A stretch of DNA of 64,000 nt, from the NCBI RefSeq assembly GCF_016464015.1, contig NZ_JACDXT010000010.1, positions 1 through 64,000 of the forward strand, given 5' to 3'. The notes beneath the pieces are model-generated. The model was not told the DNA's origin. It saw nothing but the letters and a program-made list of their open reading frames with translations, and did no database searches. Shown here one piece after another: positions 1 through 8,409 of this stretch (positions within the stretch are counted from its first letter, which is position 1; each line of letters begins with the position of its first letter). The DNA comes from Psychrobacter sp. bablab_jr014. Lineage in GTDB: Bacteria > Pseudomonadota > Gammaproteobacteria > Pseudomonadales > Moraxellaceae. The translations under genes and the position numbers were made by a program.

Positions 1-142
1 AGCCCGCAGGGACAGGACTCTTTTTTGCCGCTTCATCGTTAAAAATAAACGCTTAGAATGACTAAACTTATTATTTTTAACCTCGAATCGCCTAAAAAAT
101 AGTCGCTGTCAGTGCTATGGTCGAATGTTCAACACGCCCTAT
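1..142 (+). repeat. Partial copy of an inverted-repeat (MITE-like) element
   Basis: Positions 1-140 match 817-956 with no gap and a single mismatch (T at 116 against C at 932). The copy ends in the same terminal sequence, CGAATGTTCAACACGCCC, followed by TA. Its left end lies outside the window. It encodes no plausible protein. Together with the complete copy at 688-958 it defines a repeat family; the two copies lie in the same direction on either side of the GNAT gene. Confidence 0.85.
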
Positions 143-301
143 AATAATTCATGACTTCGGGAAAAAAAGCCCACATCTCATACCAGTTGCTTGCAATAAT
201 CAATCCAAAAGGATTGGTCATTTAGCATTGGTTTTGAGGTGCAGGCAAATGGCCTCGTTTATAGCAGTAATCTTTGTTGACCGTAATCTACTGCGCTGTG
301 A

Positions 302-598
302 TTAATGGGTCAGTTCTTTATATTTTGGGTGTTTTTCAATATATGATGCCACAAATGGACACTGCGGAATGACCTTTTTTTGCTCGTCTTGGGCATAGTT
401 CAACGCATGCTCAACAAGGGCAGAGCCAATGCCACGCCCGCCGATCGCATCAGGGACAATGGTATGGTCATAAACCAAATAGTCGCCTTGTTTTTGGTAG
501 CTGATGTAGGCAAGCTCGCCATCGATGTTGGTTTCAAAACGGTGTTTGTTTAAATTATGCGTGATATCTAGTGCGTTATCTTTTGTGTTATTTGACAT
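302..598 (-). CDS. Small GNAT-fold N-acetyltransferase (YjdJ-like)
   Basis: A 98-residue protein of the short single-domain GNAT group (YjdJ/COG2388 type). The acetyl-CoA pyrophosphate loop is visible as the IGGRGIGSALVEHAL segment near residues 52-66, preceded by the strand LVYDHTIVPDAIG. The Cys-Pro near residues 79-80, followed by VASYIEKHP, is typical of this group. The short length is normal for the family, which lacks the N-terminal half of full GNAT proteins. The acceptor substrate cannot be read from sequence. The gene stands alone, between two copies of an inverted-repeat element lying in the same direction, so it may have moved or be prone to loss with them; that is inference. Confidence 0.85.
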   Translation of the reverse strand: MSNNTKDNALDITHNLNKHRFETNIDGELAYISYQKQGDYLVYDHTIVPDAIGGRGIGSALVEHALNYAQDEQKKVIPQCPFVASYIEKHPKYKELTH

Positions 599-687
599 GA
601 TACTTCCTATGAATGGTATTTTCTATGAATGCTTCTAGTGATTTTAAGCGGTTATCAGTAGTTCTTATTTTTATTGACACAGCTTAA

Positions 688-958
688 TTAGGGCGTGTTG
701 AACATTCGCAAATAGGCACTGCTGATTGCTAAAATTGTTCCAGACAAGGCACAAAGCGACGATAATGCAAATGCCTTAGCGAGATTTGTAACGCAGTATG
801 GGGCAATTTTAGCATCAGCCCGCAGGGACAGGACTCTTTTTTGCCGCTTCATCGTTAAAAATAAACGCTTAGAATGACTAAACTTATTATTTTTAACCTC
901 GAATCGCCTAAAAAATAGTCGCTGTCAGTGCCATGGTCGAATGTTCAACACGCCCTAA
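688..958. repeat. Complete MITE-like element with perfect terminal inverted repeats
   Basis: Positions 688-708 and 938-958 are perfect inverted repeats of 21 bp (outer part TTAGGGCGTGTTGAAC). The outermost TA at 689-690 and at 956-957 could be a TA target duplication flanking a GGGCGTG...CACGCCC core. The interior of about 230 bp has no credible gene. A non-autonomous element mobilised by a TA-targeting transposase (IS630 or IS5 type) is a reasonable inference, but no transposase is present here. It sits 20 bp past the tsaE stop codon and may also act as a transcript-end hairpin. Confidence 0.8.
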
Positions 959-978
959 TAGTTTGAATAAATAAAAAC

Positions 979-1482
979 TTATGCCGTCGGTAAGCACACG
1001 CCTTGCTCGATTGCCGCGTCAGACAGGATTAGCGTCACTGCGCGGCTGCCGTCGTCTTGTTGCCGCATCTTAATACTTAACATCGGCGGCGGTAAATAGC
1101 CCTCAGCGCGGCTCGCCCACTCAATCAATACCAAGGCATGCGGCTCATCCAAATAATCATCAAAGCCGATAAACGACAGCTCTTCAGGGTCTTGCAGGCG
1201 ATACAAATCGGCGTGATAGACCGAAATATATTGTCCCGCGTGGGCAATTTGATACGGCTCAACTAAGGTATAGGTGGGGCTTTTTACCGCGCCTTTGTGC
1301 CCGAGTGCACGCAACCAATAGCGCGTCAAAGTCGTCTTGCCAGCGCCTAGGTCACCTGACAGCCACACGCTGCCTGATAGCGGCAAATCTGCCAGCATAT
1401 GGGCTAAGGCCTCGGTGTCATTTTCTGAATGCAGCACATAATGCTGGGTTTGCGCTGGATTGTCATTGGCATTACTGACCAT
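979..1482 (-). CDS. tsaE: tRNA threonylcarbamoyladenosine biosynthesis ATPase TsaE
   Basis: TsaE is the ATPase partner of TsaB and TsaD, which transfer threonylcarbamoyl to A37 of ANN-decoding tRNAs in the cytoplasm. The 167-residue protein shows the P-loop GDLGAGKTT (about residues 43-51), the conserved SPTYTLVEPY segment and the LIEWASR motif near residue 130, all diagnostic for the family. Length is typical (150-170). The ATG at 1482 lies inside the 3' end of the upstream queD gene (11-bp overlap), which suggests one transcript and coupled translation. A repeat element follows 20 bp after the stop codon. Confidence 0.95.
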   Translation of the reverse strand: MVSNANDNPAQTQHYVLHSENDTEALAHMLADLPLSGSVWLSGDLGAGKTTLTRYWLRALGHKGAVKSPTYTLVEPYQIAHAGQYISVYHADLYRLQDPEELSFIGFDDYLDEPHALVLIEWASRAEGYLPPPMLSIKMRQQDDGSRAVTLILSDAAIEQGVCLPTA

Positions 1483-2077
1483 TGGGGGTCACCTGCAGAG
1501 TCACTTCAGGGTTGATAAAACGCTCGCCGCGCAGTAACTTGGCGTACATCTCAGGGTCATGCCACTCAGCGCATACTTGCGGGCTGAACTCAAAATCTTG
1601 TAAGCGCAATTCGCCCATTTGTGCGTTACTGACATCATCGGCAAAGCACTGGGCGTATCCTGTGGCAGTCTCATGCGCAATGACCGAATACATGCTCACA
1701 TCGGCTTCACCATTTTGCATTTGAGTCTGCGCCAAGATCTCTTGCGCCCAAAAGAAAATCACGCGCGAAAACTGCTCTGCTGATGGTGATACAGGCAGTG
1801 CTATCCAGCGTGCGCTGAACTTTTTACAGGCGGCGATATACTCAGGATCATCGTCTTGCCAAAAACAGATGGCATGGTCAAAGCTGTCAATCATGTCTTT
1901 GATAGAGGATTTTAGTAAGCCAAAGTCATACACCATCTGCCCATGATCAAGGCGATGGGCCTCTAAAATCAGCTCAATCTGATAGCTATGCCCATGAATC
2001 GAGCGCTTGCAGCGATCAGAGCTACAGTTACGCACGATGTGGGCATTTTCAAATTTAAACAGTTTACGAATACGCAT
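1472..2077 (-). CDS. queD: 6-carboxy-5,6,7,8-tetrahydropterin synthase family protein (QueD)
   Basis: A member of the 6-pyruvoyl-tetrahydropterin synthase/QueD family, which converts dihydroneopterin triphosphate to carboxytetrahydropterin on the way to queuosine. The zinc-binding histidines are visible (FENAH near the N-terminus; HGHSY after it), and the candidate catalytic Cys sits in DRCKRSIHGHSY. The conserved YDFGLLK and FDHA segments follow. I start the protein at the ATG at 2077 (201 residues); the frame stays open to 2221, but those extra residues lack family similarity and would be an unlikely leader. At 201 residues it is longer than the E. coli enzyme (about 120), owing to an insertion around the 'PSAEQFSR' region and a C-terminal extension. 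Overlaps tsaE by 11 bp. Confidence 0.88.
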   Translation of the reverse strand: MRIRKLFKFENAHIVRNCSSDRCKRSIHGHSYQIELILEAHRLDHGQMVYDFGLLKSSIKDMIDSFDHAICFWQDDDPEYIAACKKFSARWIALPVSPSAEQFSRVIFFWAQEILAQTQMQNGEADVSMYSVIAHETATGYAQCFADDVSNAQMGELRLQDFEFSPQVCAEWHDPEMYAKLLRGERFINPEVTLQVTPNGQ

Positions 2078-2272
2078 ATCATTCAACCAACACCGTGTCG
2101 CGCACGGCTTCCTCTTATTGTGTTTTGTTAAATCATTAAGACATAGTATAGCAAACCTGCCCGCCGCCGTAATCCTGTATGCATCAACGCAGCGAATACA
2201 CAAAACCAGTAGTGATACCAAGCAAACAGGCAGACATACTGTCTTAAAAGCACTTGGCGGTAGTTAAGAACG

Positions 2273-2303
2273 CAAAAAGGACACCCCTCATGGCGATGCC
2301 CTT
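2273..2303 (-). terminator. Probable intrinsic terminator after nlpD
   Basis: Read on the minus strand, AAGGGCA (2303-2297) pairs with TGTCCTT (2283-2277; one G-U pair) and runs straight into a T tract. It lies about 60 bp past the nlpD stop codon. The loop is about 13 nt and the stem short, so confidence is moderate. Confidence 0.5.
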
Positions 2304-2364
2304 CTTATCACTTGAACTTACATTGATATTGCTACATTACTTAGCTGCTGCAGTTAACGGCGGT

Positions 2365-3141
2365 CTAGCGGCCTAAAACGGTACGCGGATCAATTGGACT
2401 GCCGCCCAAGCGTACTTGGAATTCTAACGCCACTTGGTTGGTTTGACCTGTATTGCCCATGTTGGCGATACGCTGACCACGCTGAACGCTATCCCCTTCT
2501 TTTACCAGCAATTCGCTGTTGTGCGCATAGGCAGTGATATAGTCATTGCTGTGGCGAACCATAATCAGATTGCCGTATTCTTGTAGCCCGTTGCCTGCAT
2601 ACAATACCGTGCCTGATTGGCTGGCATAGACAGGGTCGCCCGCTTGACCACTGAACCACATCCCCAAATTATTGCTTTGCGCATCAAAGTTACGAATCAC
2701 AGGATTGCGCGTTGGGTAATCATAACCTGTGGCATTGTTGCTTGGGGTTTGCGCACTTGGCGTATTAGTGACAGGCGGCGTGGTTTGCGTAGGTCTTGGC
2801 GTGTAGCGCGGCGTACTCTGGGTTTGCTGAACGGCACGCTCATCACCTTGCCAGAGCTTGAGCATCTGACCGCTATAAATCGTATACTGACTGTCTAAAT
2901 TATTCAGCGCACCGATTTGACGATAGTTTAAGTTATAACGTGAGGCAATTTGGCTCACCGTATCACCACGTTTGACTTGGTAGTAATTGGGCACGCCCTG
3001 CGCATTGGTTACGATGGTTGGGCCTGCAGACATGTTTTGTGTTTGGTAGGTTGGCTTGGTAGCGCAACCTGCAAGTCCCATAAATACCGTACAAGCAGCA
3101 CAGGCAGCAGCAAATTTGGCGGTGGCATTGAGTCGGTTCAT
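2365..3141 (-). CDS. nlpD: NlpD-like lipoprotein: LysM plus degenerate M23 peptidase domain
   Basis: A 258-residue outer-membrane lipoprotein predicted to activate periplasmic N-acetylmuramoyl-L-alanine amidases during daughter-cell separation. The start at 3141 (MNRLNATAK) gives a normal lipoprotein signal with lipobox LAGC (Cys about residue 26); the frame remains open to 3198 without a better start. A LysM domain (YYQVKRGDTVSQIASRYNL, about 54-97) is followed by a Pro/Thr/Gln-rich linker and a C-terminal M23/LytM domain (about 150-258). Where active M23 enzymes have LHFE this protein has ALEFQV, so a zinc-binding His is missing, as in E. coli NlpD and EnvC. surE lies immediately upstream, matching the surE-nlpD order of many gammaproteobacteria. 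Confidence 0.9.
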   Translation of the reverse strand: MNRLNATAKFAAACAACTVFMGLAGCATKPTYQTQNMSAGPTIVTNAQGVPNYYQVKRGDTVSQIASRYNLNYRQIGALNNLDSQYTIYSGQMLKLWQGDERAVQQTQSTPRYTPRPTQTTPPVTNTPSAQTPSNNATGYDYPTRNPVIRNFDAQSNNLGMWFSGQAGDPVYASQSGTVLYAGNGLQEYGNLIMVRHSNDYITAYAHNSELLVKEGDSVQRGQRIANMGNTGQTNQVALEFQVRLGGSPIDPRTVLGR

Positions 3142-3261
3142 ACAAAAGTTCCTGTCGTTAATGCGATGAGCAAATATAAATGCTAGCAAATAGTACAATC
3201 AGGATAATTCGCCAGCAGCGTCTTATCCCCTACGCGCTAAAAATAACGCATATTAAGAGTG

Positions 3262-4068
3262 TCATTCAAAATCTAACGCTTGCAGCGCGCGAATACCCGC
3301 TGCTGAGGCGTGATGCAATCTGACCAAAGACACACTGGTATACCCTGCGGCAATGGCATCGTAATCGCTCATGATATCAGCATCATCCGTTTGTGTGCGC
3401 ACGATGTCGTCTGCCGATTTACGCAGCGACAACCAATACGCATCGCGTCCGCGTGGGTCGGTAATGGTATGTATAGGCTTTTTAATATCACGATGACCGA
3501 GGTGCGTAATACGCTGTCCTTTGATCTCATCAGCATAGCGGACATTGGGTGCATTGATATTTAACACATGATAGGGCATATCTTTAAGCATCTTTAGTAG
3601 CGCAGCATTACTGACAATGGCGGCGATTTTTTCAGCAGCCAGCGCATAGTTACTGCCCCTATCTTGACCTTTACTGTCAATAGCCGCGCCGACTAAAGAG
3701 GTTGCGATGGCAGGAACACCAAAAAGTTGCGCGGTCAACGCAGCGCCGAACGTCCCTGAATACATCACATCTTGACCCAAATTCGCGCCAGAATTGATAC
3801 CCGTAATCACACAGTCAAAAGACGTGTCTTTATACAGCTCATTTAATGCCAAATACACGCAATCGGCAGGTGTACCATTGACAGATACAAAGCCAGAGTC
3901 CAACTCATGCACATACACTGGAGATGAAATATGTAGCGCGCTTGCTGTACCGCTTTGCTCAAGCGTAGGTGCAACCACGATCACTTCACCGATGCGCGAT
4001 AGCGCATTATACAACGCTTGCAAGCCAGGTGCTGCCACCCCATCGTCATTACTGATTAAAAATCGCAT
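3262..4068 (-). CDS. surE: 5'-nucleotidase SurE
   Basis: SurE is a metal-dependent nucleotidase/phosphatase with broad action on nucleoside monophosphates and short polyphosphates, linked to stationary-phase survival. The family signature is complete: the N-terminal metal-binding NDDG (Asp 8 and 9), the EQSGTASALH loop with the metal-binding Ser, and GINSGANLG with the metal-binding Asn. At 268 residues the length is normal. I chose the ATG at 4068; a GTG at 4074 is an alternative that adds two residues. It precedes nlpD by 120 bp on the same strand and is probably cotranscribed with it. Confidence 0.95.
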   Translation of the reverse strand: MRFLISNDDGVAAPGLQALYNALSRIGEVIVVAPTLEQSGTASALHISSPVYVHELDSGFVSVNGTPADCVYLALNELYKDTSFDCVITGINSGANLGQDVMYSGTFGAALTAQLFGVPAIATSLVGAAIDSKGQDRGSNYALAAEKIAAIVSNAALLKMLKDMPYHVLNINAPNVRYADEIKGQRITHLGHRDIKKPIHTITDPRGRDAYWLSLRKSADDIVRTQTDDADIMSDYDAIAAGYTSVSLVRLHHASAAGIRALQALDFE

Positions 4069-4406
4069 AATCACTCAATTTTCGTTATGATGAGTCAAAA
4101 ACATAATGAATATTCATAGTTTCACTATATTGAGTATAACTTTCGCTTAATTAGTATAATAGAAGGCTTCTACCTTAAACTAAGTTATTCGACCGTGCAA
4201 TACTCAGACAGCAGATACAAATCCTGAACAGGTTGCGAGAATCATTTGAGACTCTAGCAAGCTTTATACAAATTGACCAGTTATGTTTCTGTCGCGCAAA
4301 ATTCAATCACAAGACCTCTACACAGACCTCAATATTTTATGTGACATTTAATTTCTTTCCCATTACCATTAGCGTATTAAATCATGTAAAGCGAGTGTGA
4401 TACCGA
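4069..4406. other. Intergenic region between divergent surE and the 4407 gene
   Basis: 338 bp without a gene. AT-rich, with a perfect TATAAT at 4155-4160 on the plus strand; the only upstream match is a weak TTGAGT 19 bp before it. It should hold the surE promoter and that of the small secreted protein. No repeat or RNA motif was recognised. Confidence 0.4.
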
Positions 4407-4844
4407 ATGACCAATTCATCAATTTCTTCTGTGGTTTCTATGACAAAAAACACTGTGGGTAAAATCGGTACGGCAGGCTTGGTGACCGCAATAGCAATGA
4501 TGTCGCACACTGCCAATGCAGCCAGCAACAATGCATCGACGACAATTCCTTTAGACATGTCAGGTATGAATATTACCAAGCATGAGATTGCGGTAATGCA
4601 GGTATTGTCTGAGATTTGTCCATCTATGCTCAGTGGTAATCAGCGTCAACGTTTTTATAAGTCTTACAACACGCAGTTGCATGACTTAATGCCGACACTT
4701 GAAGATCCAAAAGCGGCGATTCAGTATTTGTCTACGCAGCAAGATTATCGCCAGATTTTACAAAGCATCCGTAGTTGGACCATGAGCTTTTCTAAACAAG
4801 ACAATAAAGCACTGTGTGTTGATTTGGCTAATGCTGAAGTTTAA
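4407..4844 (+). CDS. Small secreted protein of unknown function
   Basis: 145 residues. After a short polar stretch there is a signal peptide (core AGLVTAIAMM, probable cleavage after SHTANA, about residue 38), so the protein is probably periplasmic or surface-exposed. The mature part is helical in character, with a conserved-looking VMQVLSEICP segment and a second Cys near the end (KALCVDL); a single disulfide between them is possible. It resembles in layout short secreted Moraxellaceae proteins whose core begins 'ITKxExxxxQVLSEICP', for which I know no function. A second ATG at 4440 would give a more compact signal peptide and could be the real start. A strong hairpin terminator follows. Confidence 0.7.
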   Translation: MTNSSISSVVSMTKNTVGKIGTAGLVTAIAMMSHTANAASNNASTTIPLDMSGMNITKHEIAVMQVLSEICPSMLSGNQRQRFYKSYNTQLHDLMPTLEDPKAAIQYLSTQQDYRQILQSIRSWTMSFSKQDNKALCVDLANAEV

Positions 4845-4980
4845 GACTTTTTATTATTAAATACGCACAGTCAATCACCACCATAAAAACCATCCGCTAC
4901 TTACACTCATGATTTTTATTACTGGTTTTTTGAGTGATGACCGTCTTACGCGAATGATTGTTAAGCGCCACAGCGCTGAT

Positions 4981-5020
4981 AAGAAAAGCCCATAGCATGT
5001 GAATGTTATGGGCTTTTCTT
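4981..5020. terminator. Strong hairpin terminator
   Basis: AAGAAAAGCCCATA at the left pairs with TATGGGCTTTTCTT at the right across a short loop, giving a long stem that ends in T-rich sequence in both directions. It closes the 4407 gene and separates it from the carboxypeptidase gene. Confidence 0.85.
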
Positions 5021-5138
5021 ATGCCAATCTATTTGTGTTTTATCGATGGCTCAGATAAGCTGATAAGGTGACAACCCATCGCCATATTAAGCCTTTTGTG
5101 CTTTGATACCCTATTATTTCTATAATAAGTGCGGGACT

Positions 5139-6329
5139 ATGACTTTATCTGCCTTGACTGTGTTTTCTTCCGCACGATGCTTGCCAGCTGTAGCACTGGG
5201 GATTTGCTTTTATGTTGGATATATGGCCAATGCGCAAGCTGTGGCGACTGCGCCGACCATTGAGGCGAGCGCTTATGTATTGATGGACTATAATACAGGC
5301 GAGATATTGGCACAAAAAAACGCCGGTGCCGCCTTACCGCCTGCCTCTTTAACCAAAATGATGACCAGCTATCTGATTGAGCAACGTTTAAACGACGGCA
5401 GTTTAAGCGAAAATGAGCCTGTGCGCATGAGTGAAAATGCTTGGTGCCGTGGTAGCAGTAGCCAATCGTGTATGTATGTACCTGTGAACAGCACTGCGCC
5501 TGTTATAGACATGCTGCGCGGTATTATCATTCAATCAGGTAACGACGCGTCAAAGGCAATGGCCGAGCATCTTGCTGGTGATGAAGCGTCATTTGCCGCC
5601 CTTATGAACACAGAGGCACAAAAGCTGGGCATGACACGCAGTCATTTTGTCAATGCCACAGGTATGCCTGCTGATGGTCATGTGGCATCGGCGCGCGACT
5701 TGGCTGTCCTTGCCCGCGCTATTATCCAAAATAGTGGCAACTATTATAGCCTATATTCTGAGCCGTCCTTTACCTACAATGGCATCACTCAAGGCAACCG
5801 CAACGCGCTACTCACCACTGACCCCACGGTCGATGGGTTAAAAACAGGTCATACCAGTGCTGCAGGTTACTGTTTGGTCGCCTCAAGTCAGCGGCAGAAT
5901 ATGCGTCTGATTTCTGTGATTTTGGGCAGCAAAAGTGCGCAGAGCCGTGCGGATGACTCACGTGCTTTACTGAACTGGGGGTTTGGTCATTTTGCAACCG
6001 TGGTCAAAGCGCCTAAGGGACAGACGGTGACGGATGTGCCTGTGCGCTATGCTGACATTGAACAGGTAAACATCATAATCAGTGACACATTACAAGTACT
6101 GACGACTAAAGCCATGCAGGATAACATTACAACCGTCTTAGACGTGCCTGCGTATATTGATGCACCTATTGTCAAGGGTCAGCAAGTGGGACAGTTGGTG
6201 GCTGTGATGGACGGTAAGCCCGTCGCCGCAGTGCCTGTCATTGCTAGTAATGCTGTTGCAGAAACAGGTATTATAAAGCGGCTTTGGCAGCGTTTTGTTT
6301 ACTGGCTAAAGGACAAAGTCAACCAATAA
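5139..6329 (+). CDS. dacC: D-alanyl-D-alanine carboxypeptidase, PBP5/6 type
   Basis: A low-molecular-weight penicillin-binding protein that trims the terminal D-Ala from peptidoglycan pentapeptides at the outer face of the inner membrane. From the ATG at 5139 (396 residues; the frame is open from a TTG at 5103) there is an N-terminal signal ending near ANAQA, then the serine-hydrolase motifs SLTK (Ser70, Lys73), SGN (133-135) and KTG (235-237). A C-terminal beta domain (about 280-375) and an amphipathic tail (IIKRLWQRFVYWLKDKV) that anchors such enzymes to the membrane follow. Two Cys residues (103 and 111) bracket a short loop before the SGN motif and may form a disulfide. Whether it corresponds to dacA or dacC of other species is not decidable here. 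Confidence 0.93.
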   Translation: MTLSALTVFSSARCLPAVALGICFYVGYMANAQAVATAPTIEASAYVLMDYNTGEILAQKNAGAALPPASLTKMMTSYLIEQRLNDGSLSENEPVRMSENAWCRGSSSQSCMYVPVNSTAPVIDMLRGIIIQSGNDASKAMAEHLAGDEASFAALMNTEAQKLGMTRSHFVNATGMPADGHVASARDLAVLARAIIQNSGNYYSLYSEPSFTYNGITQGNRNALLTTDPTVDGLKTGHTSAAGYCLVASSQRQNMRLISVILGSKSAQSRADDSRALLNWGFGHFATVVKAPKGQTVTDVPVRYADIEQVNIIISDTLQVLTTKAMQDNITTVLDVPAYIDAPIVKGQQVGQLVAVMDGKPVAAVPVIASNAVAETGIIKRLWQRFVYWLKDKVNQ

Positions 6330-6372
6330 AAAATGGCGCTATACGTTACGCATAAAGTACAAGACAGCTCAC

Positions 6373-8271
6373 TTACAACCATCCCAACCATGCTTGTAAT
6401 AGCGTATACAGCTCTTGCGTATCTTCGGTCGAGACATGACAGTAATCAATACCTTTAGCTTTTAGCTCATGCTCAATATCGTTAAACGTATGAATTTGAT
6501 GCTCAGGATACCAGTAGACCAGCAGTGAGCGATGGGTGGTTTCTTGCTCACGGACAAAGCGTGCAATTTGTATGGCACGCTCAGGTCTGACGTCTTCGGC
6601 AATCATGATAATTTCTGCATTGTCGATGGTGGATAAACCTTGTTGCTGACTATTTAGGCTAACTTTAGCGCCCAGTCTTTTTAATGCTTCAGCAACATTT
6701 AAGCTGTCGATATCATGATAGTAATAGCTGATATCTAAGCCAGAAAAACGCTGCTGTAAGTGCGCAGGACGGTATGTGTTGCGAAGAGGCATGACCACGG
6801 TAAACTCACTACCGACACCCAAGACACTTTTAACATCAATAGAAGCGCCTAGCAGATGTAAAATCTGCTTGATAACAGGTAATCCTACCCCTGCACCTTC
6901 ATGCTCACGCGTATGCGTCGGGTCGACCTGAAAAAATGGGGTAAAAATGTCATCTAGGTATTTATCTTCAATACCGATACCTGTGTCTGTGATACTGACC
7001 TGCCAGCGAATGACTTGGTCAAAATGGCTCAGCTGTGACTCTACGACAATCTCACCTGTATGCGTGAATTTAATCGCATTTTCTATTAAGGTACCCAAGA
7101 CTTGCTTGATCTTATCCACGTCACCTTCTAGCGCATAATCGACATGGTTCACTTTACTGATAATTTCTAATTGCTTACGTTTTGCCATTGGCTCATATTC
7201 GGCAAATACGTCAGATAGGAGCTGTAAGGGATTAAAGGTGCTTAAACGAATGACCACTTGACCGCGCTCAATTTTGTTTAACTGAATGATTTGCTCAAGT
7301 GTGGTATCTAATTGCTGACTGCCCTTACGAATTATATTTAAAATGTCTTTCTGCTCAACGCTTAACTGCTGCGGATTAAGCAGTTGTAAGCCTCCTGAAA
7401 TCGCATTTAGTGAGGTTTTTAATTCATGAGTAATCATGCTTTGAAAATTGTGACGCTGCACTTCTAAAGACAAATCCTTGCTACGCAAATTTTCTTCTAA
7501 CGCTGCCAGTTCATCGTTTTTCTGTTGTGCCTCTTGCAGACGACTAAAGACGTTGACAAATGCACGGCGAATCTCACGTAGGTCTTCAAATTCAATACTC
7601 TGTTGTATAACGGGCAGCTGTCTTAAATCAGGGTTGGCATTTACAGTCTCGCATACCTTAGCAAGCTCACTGATATTTTGTGAAGGCCATCCCAGTTGTC
7701 GCAGCACCAACCAAAGCATAAAAATACCAATACTGACCACGGACAACCAAATCAGCAAGTCATAGCATATCCACTCAATACGTATGCGCTCAACATCTAT
7801 AGTGATATTGATATAGCCGACCAGCTGTGCTTGATCATTGTCCGTACTGGGCTCCACATTGGCTGCGCTGTTTAAAGCATTTATTTGGTTGTAACGACTG
7901 TCAGTTACGGGACGGTTAAAACTGATATTGTGAGCGAATAAAGCCGTCGACCAATCATTGGTACTAGGCAGGCTGTCTTCGGCTTCTGAGGTGGTGACAG
8001 GATAATCGGTAGAATAAAAAACAATACTTTGAATACTTGGCTCATCTTGCAGCAAAAACTCGACTTGTTCCGCGACGATGTCTGCGCCGTTTTCTGCTGC
8101 GGCACTGATAGCAAGCAAGCTTGCCAGTTCTTGAATATATGCACGTTTTTTTTGATAGTTATACACACAACCATACACCAAAGAGAATATGGTGATTATC
8201 AGCGATGTTACCACAACAATTCGAATAATCGTGCGGTTGACGAAGGTCGATACGGTCTTGTATGGGCGCAT
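6373..8271 (-). CDS. Orphan membrane sensor histidine kinase with degenerate C-terminal receiver-like domain
   Basis: 632 residues. TM1 about 14-36, a periplasmic sensor segment about 40-168, TM2 about 170-190, a linker/coiled coil about 230-275, then a HisKA domain with the H-box ITHELKTSLNAISG (phospho-acceptor His282). The HATPase_c domain has the N-box LIENAIKF (Asn398), G1 DTGIGI (429-434), the F-box FTPFFQ and G2 GAGVGL (459-464), so the kinase should be active. Residues about 505-632 look like an alpha/beta receiver fold, but I see no convincing phospho-acceptor Asp, so this may be a pseudo-receiver. No response regulator gene is adjacent; the partner must be encoded elsewhere. The signal is unknown. 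Confidence 0.88.
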   Translation of the reverse strand: MRPYKTVSTFVNRTIIRIVVVTSLIITIFSLVYGCVYNYQKKRAYIQELASLLAISAAAENGADIVAEQVEFLLQDEPSIQSIVFYSTDYPVTTSEAEDSLPSTNDWSTALFAHNISFNRPVTDSRYNQINALNSAANVEPSTDNDQAQLVGYINITIDVERIRIEWICYDLLIWLSVVSIGIFMLWLVLRQLGWPSQNISELAKVCETVNANPDLRQLPVIQQSIEFEDLREIRRAFVNVFSRLQEAQQKNDELAALEENLRSKDLSLEVQRHNFQSMITHELKTSLNAISGGLQLLNPQQLSVEQKDILNIIRKGSQQLDTTLEQIIQLNKIERGQVVIRLSTFNPLQLLSDVFAEYEPMAKRKQLEIISKVNHVDYALEGDVDKIKQVLGTLIENAIKFTHTGEIVVESQLSHFDQVIRWQVSITDTGIGIEDKYLDDIFTPFFQVDPTHTREHEGAGVGLPVIKQILHLLGASIDVKSVLGVGSEFTVVMPLRNTYRPAHLQQRFSGLDISYYYHDIDSLNVAEALKRLGAKVSLNSQQQGLSTIDNAEIIMIAEDVRPERAIQIARFVREQETTHRSLLVYWYPEHQIHTFNDIEHELKAKGIDYCHVSTEDTQELYTLLQAWLGWL

Positions 8272-8378
8272 ATTCGTTAATGAAGCTAAAATGACTGTGT
8301 ACTATAGTACAGGATAACTATAAGGTTGCGTATAAGATAAAAGCATTTATATTATGTGCTTTTGCTGTTCTTTATAAC

Positions 8379-8406
8379 GAAAAAAGCGTGATAAACACGC
8401 CTTTTG
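8379..8406 (-). terminator. Terminator of the der operon
   Basis: On the minus strand GGCGTG pairs with CACGCT around a TTTAT loop and is followed by a T run (8386-8381). It begins a few bases after the der stop codon and would end the rlmN-to-der transcript. Confidence 0.8.
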
Positions 8407-8409
8407 TCT

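Noticed and set aside
117-305. 62-residue open frame on the plus strand at the window start
   Set aside because: It overlaps the repeat end and has no family features; a by-chance frame.
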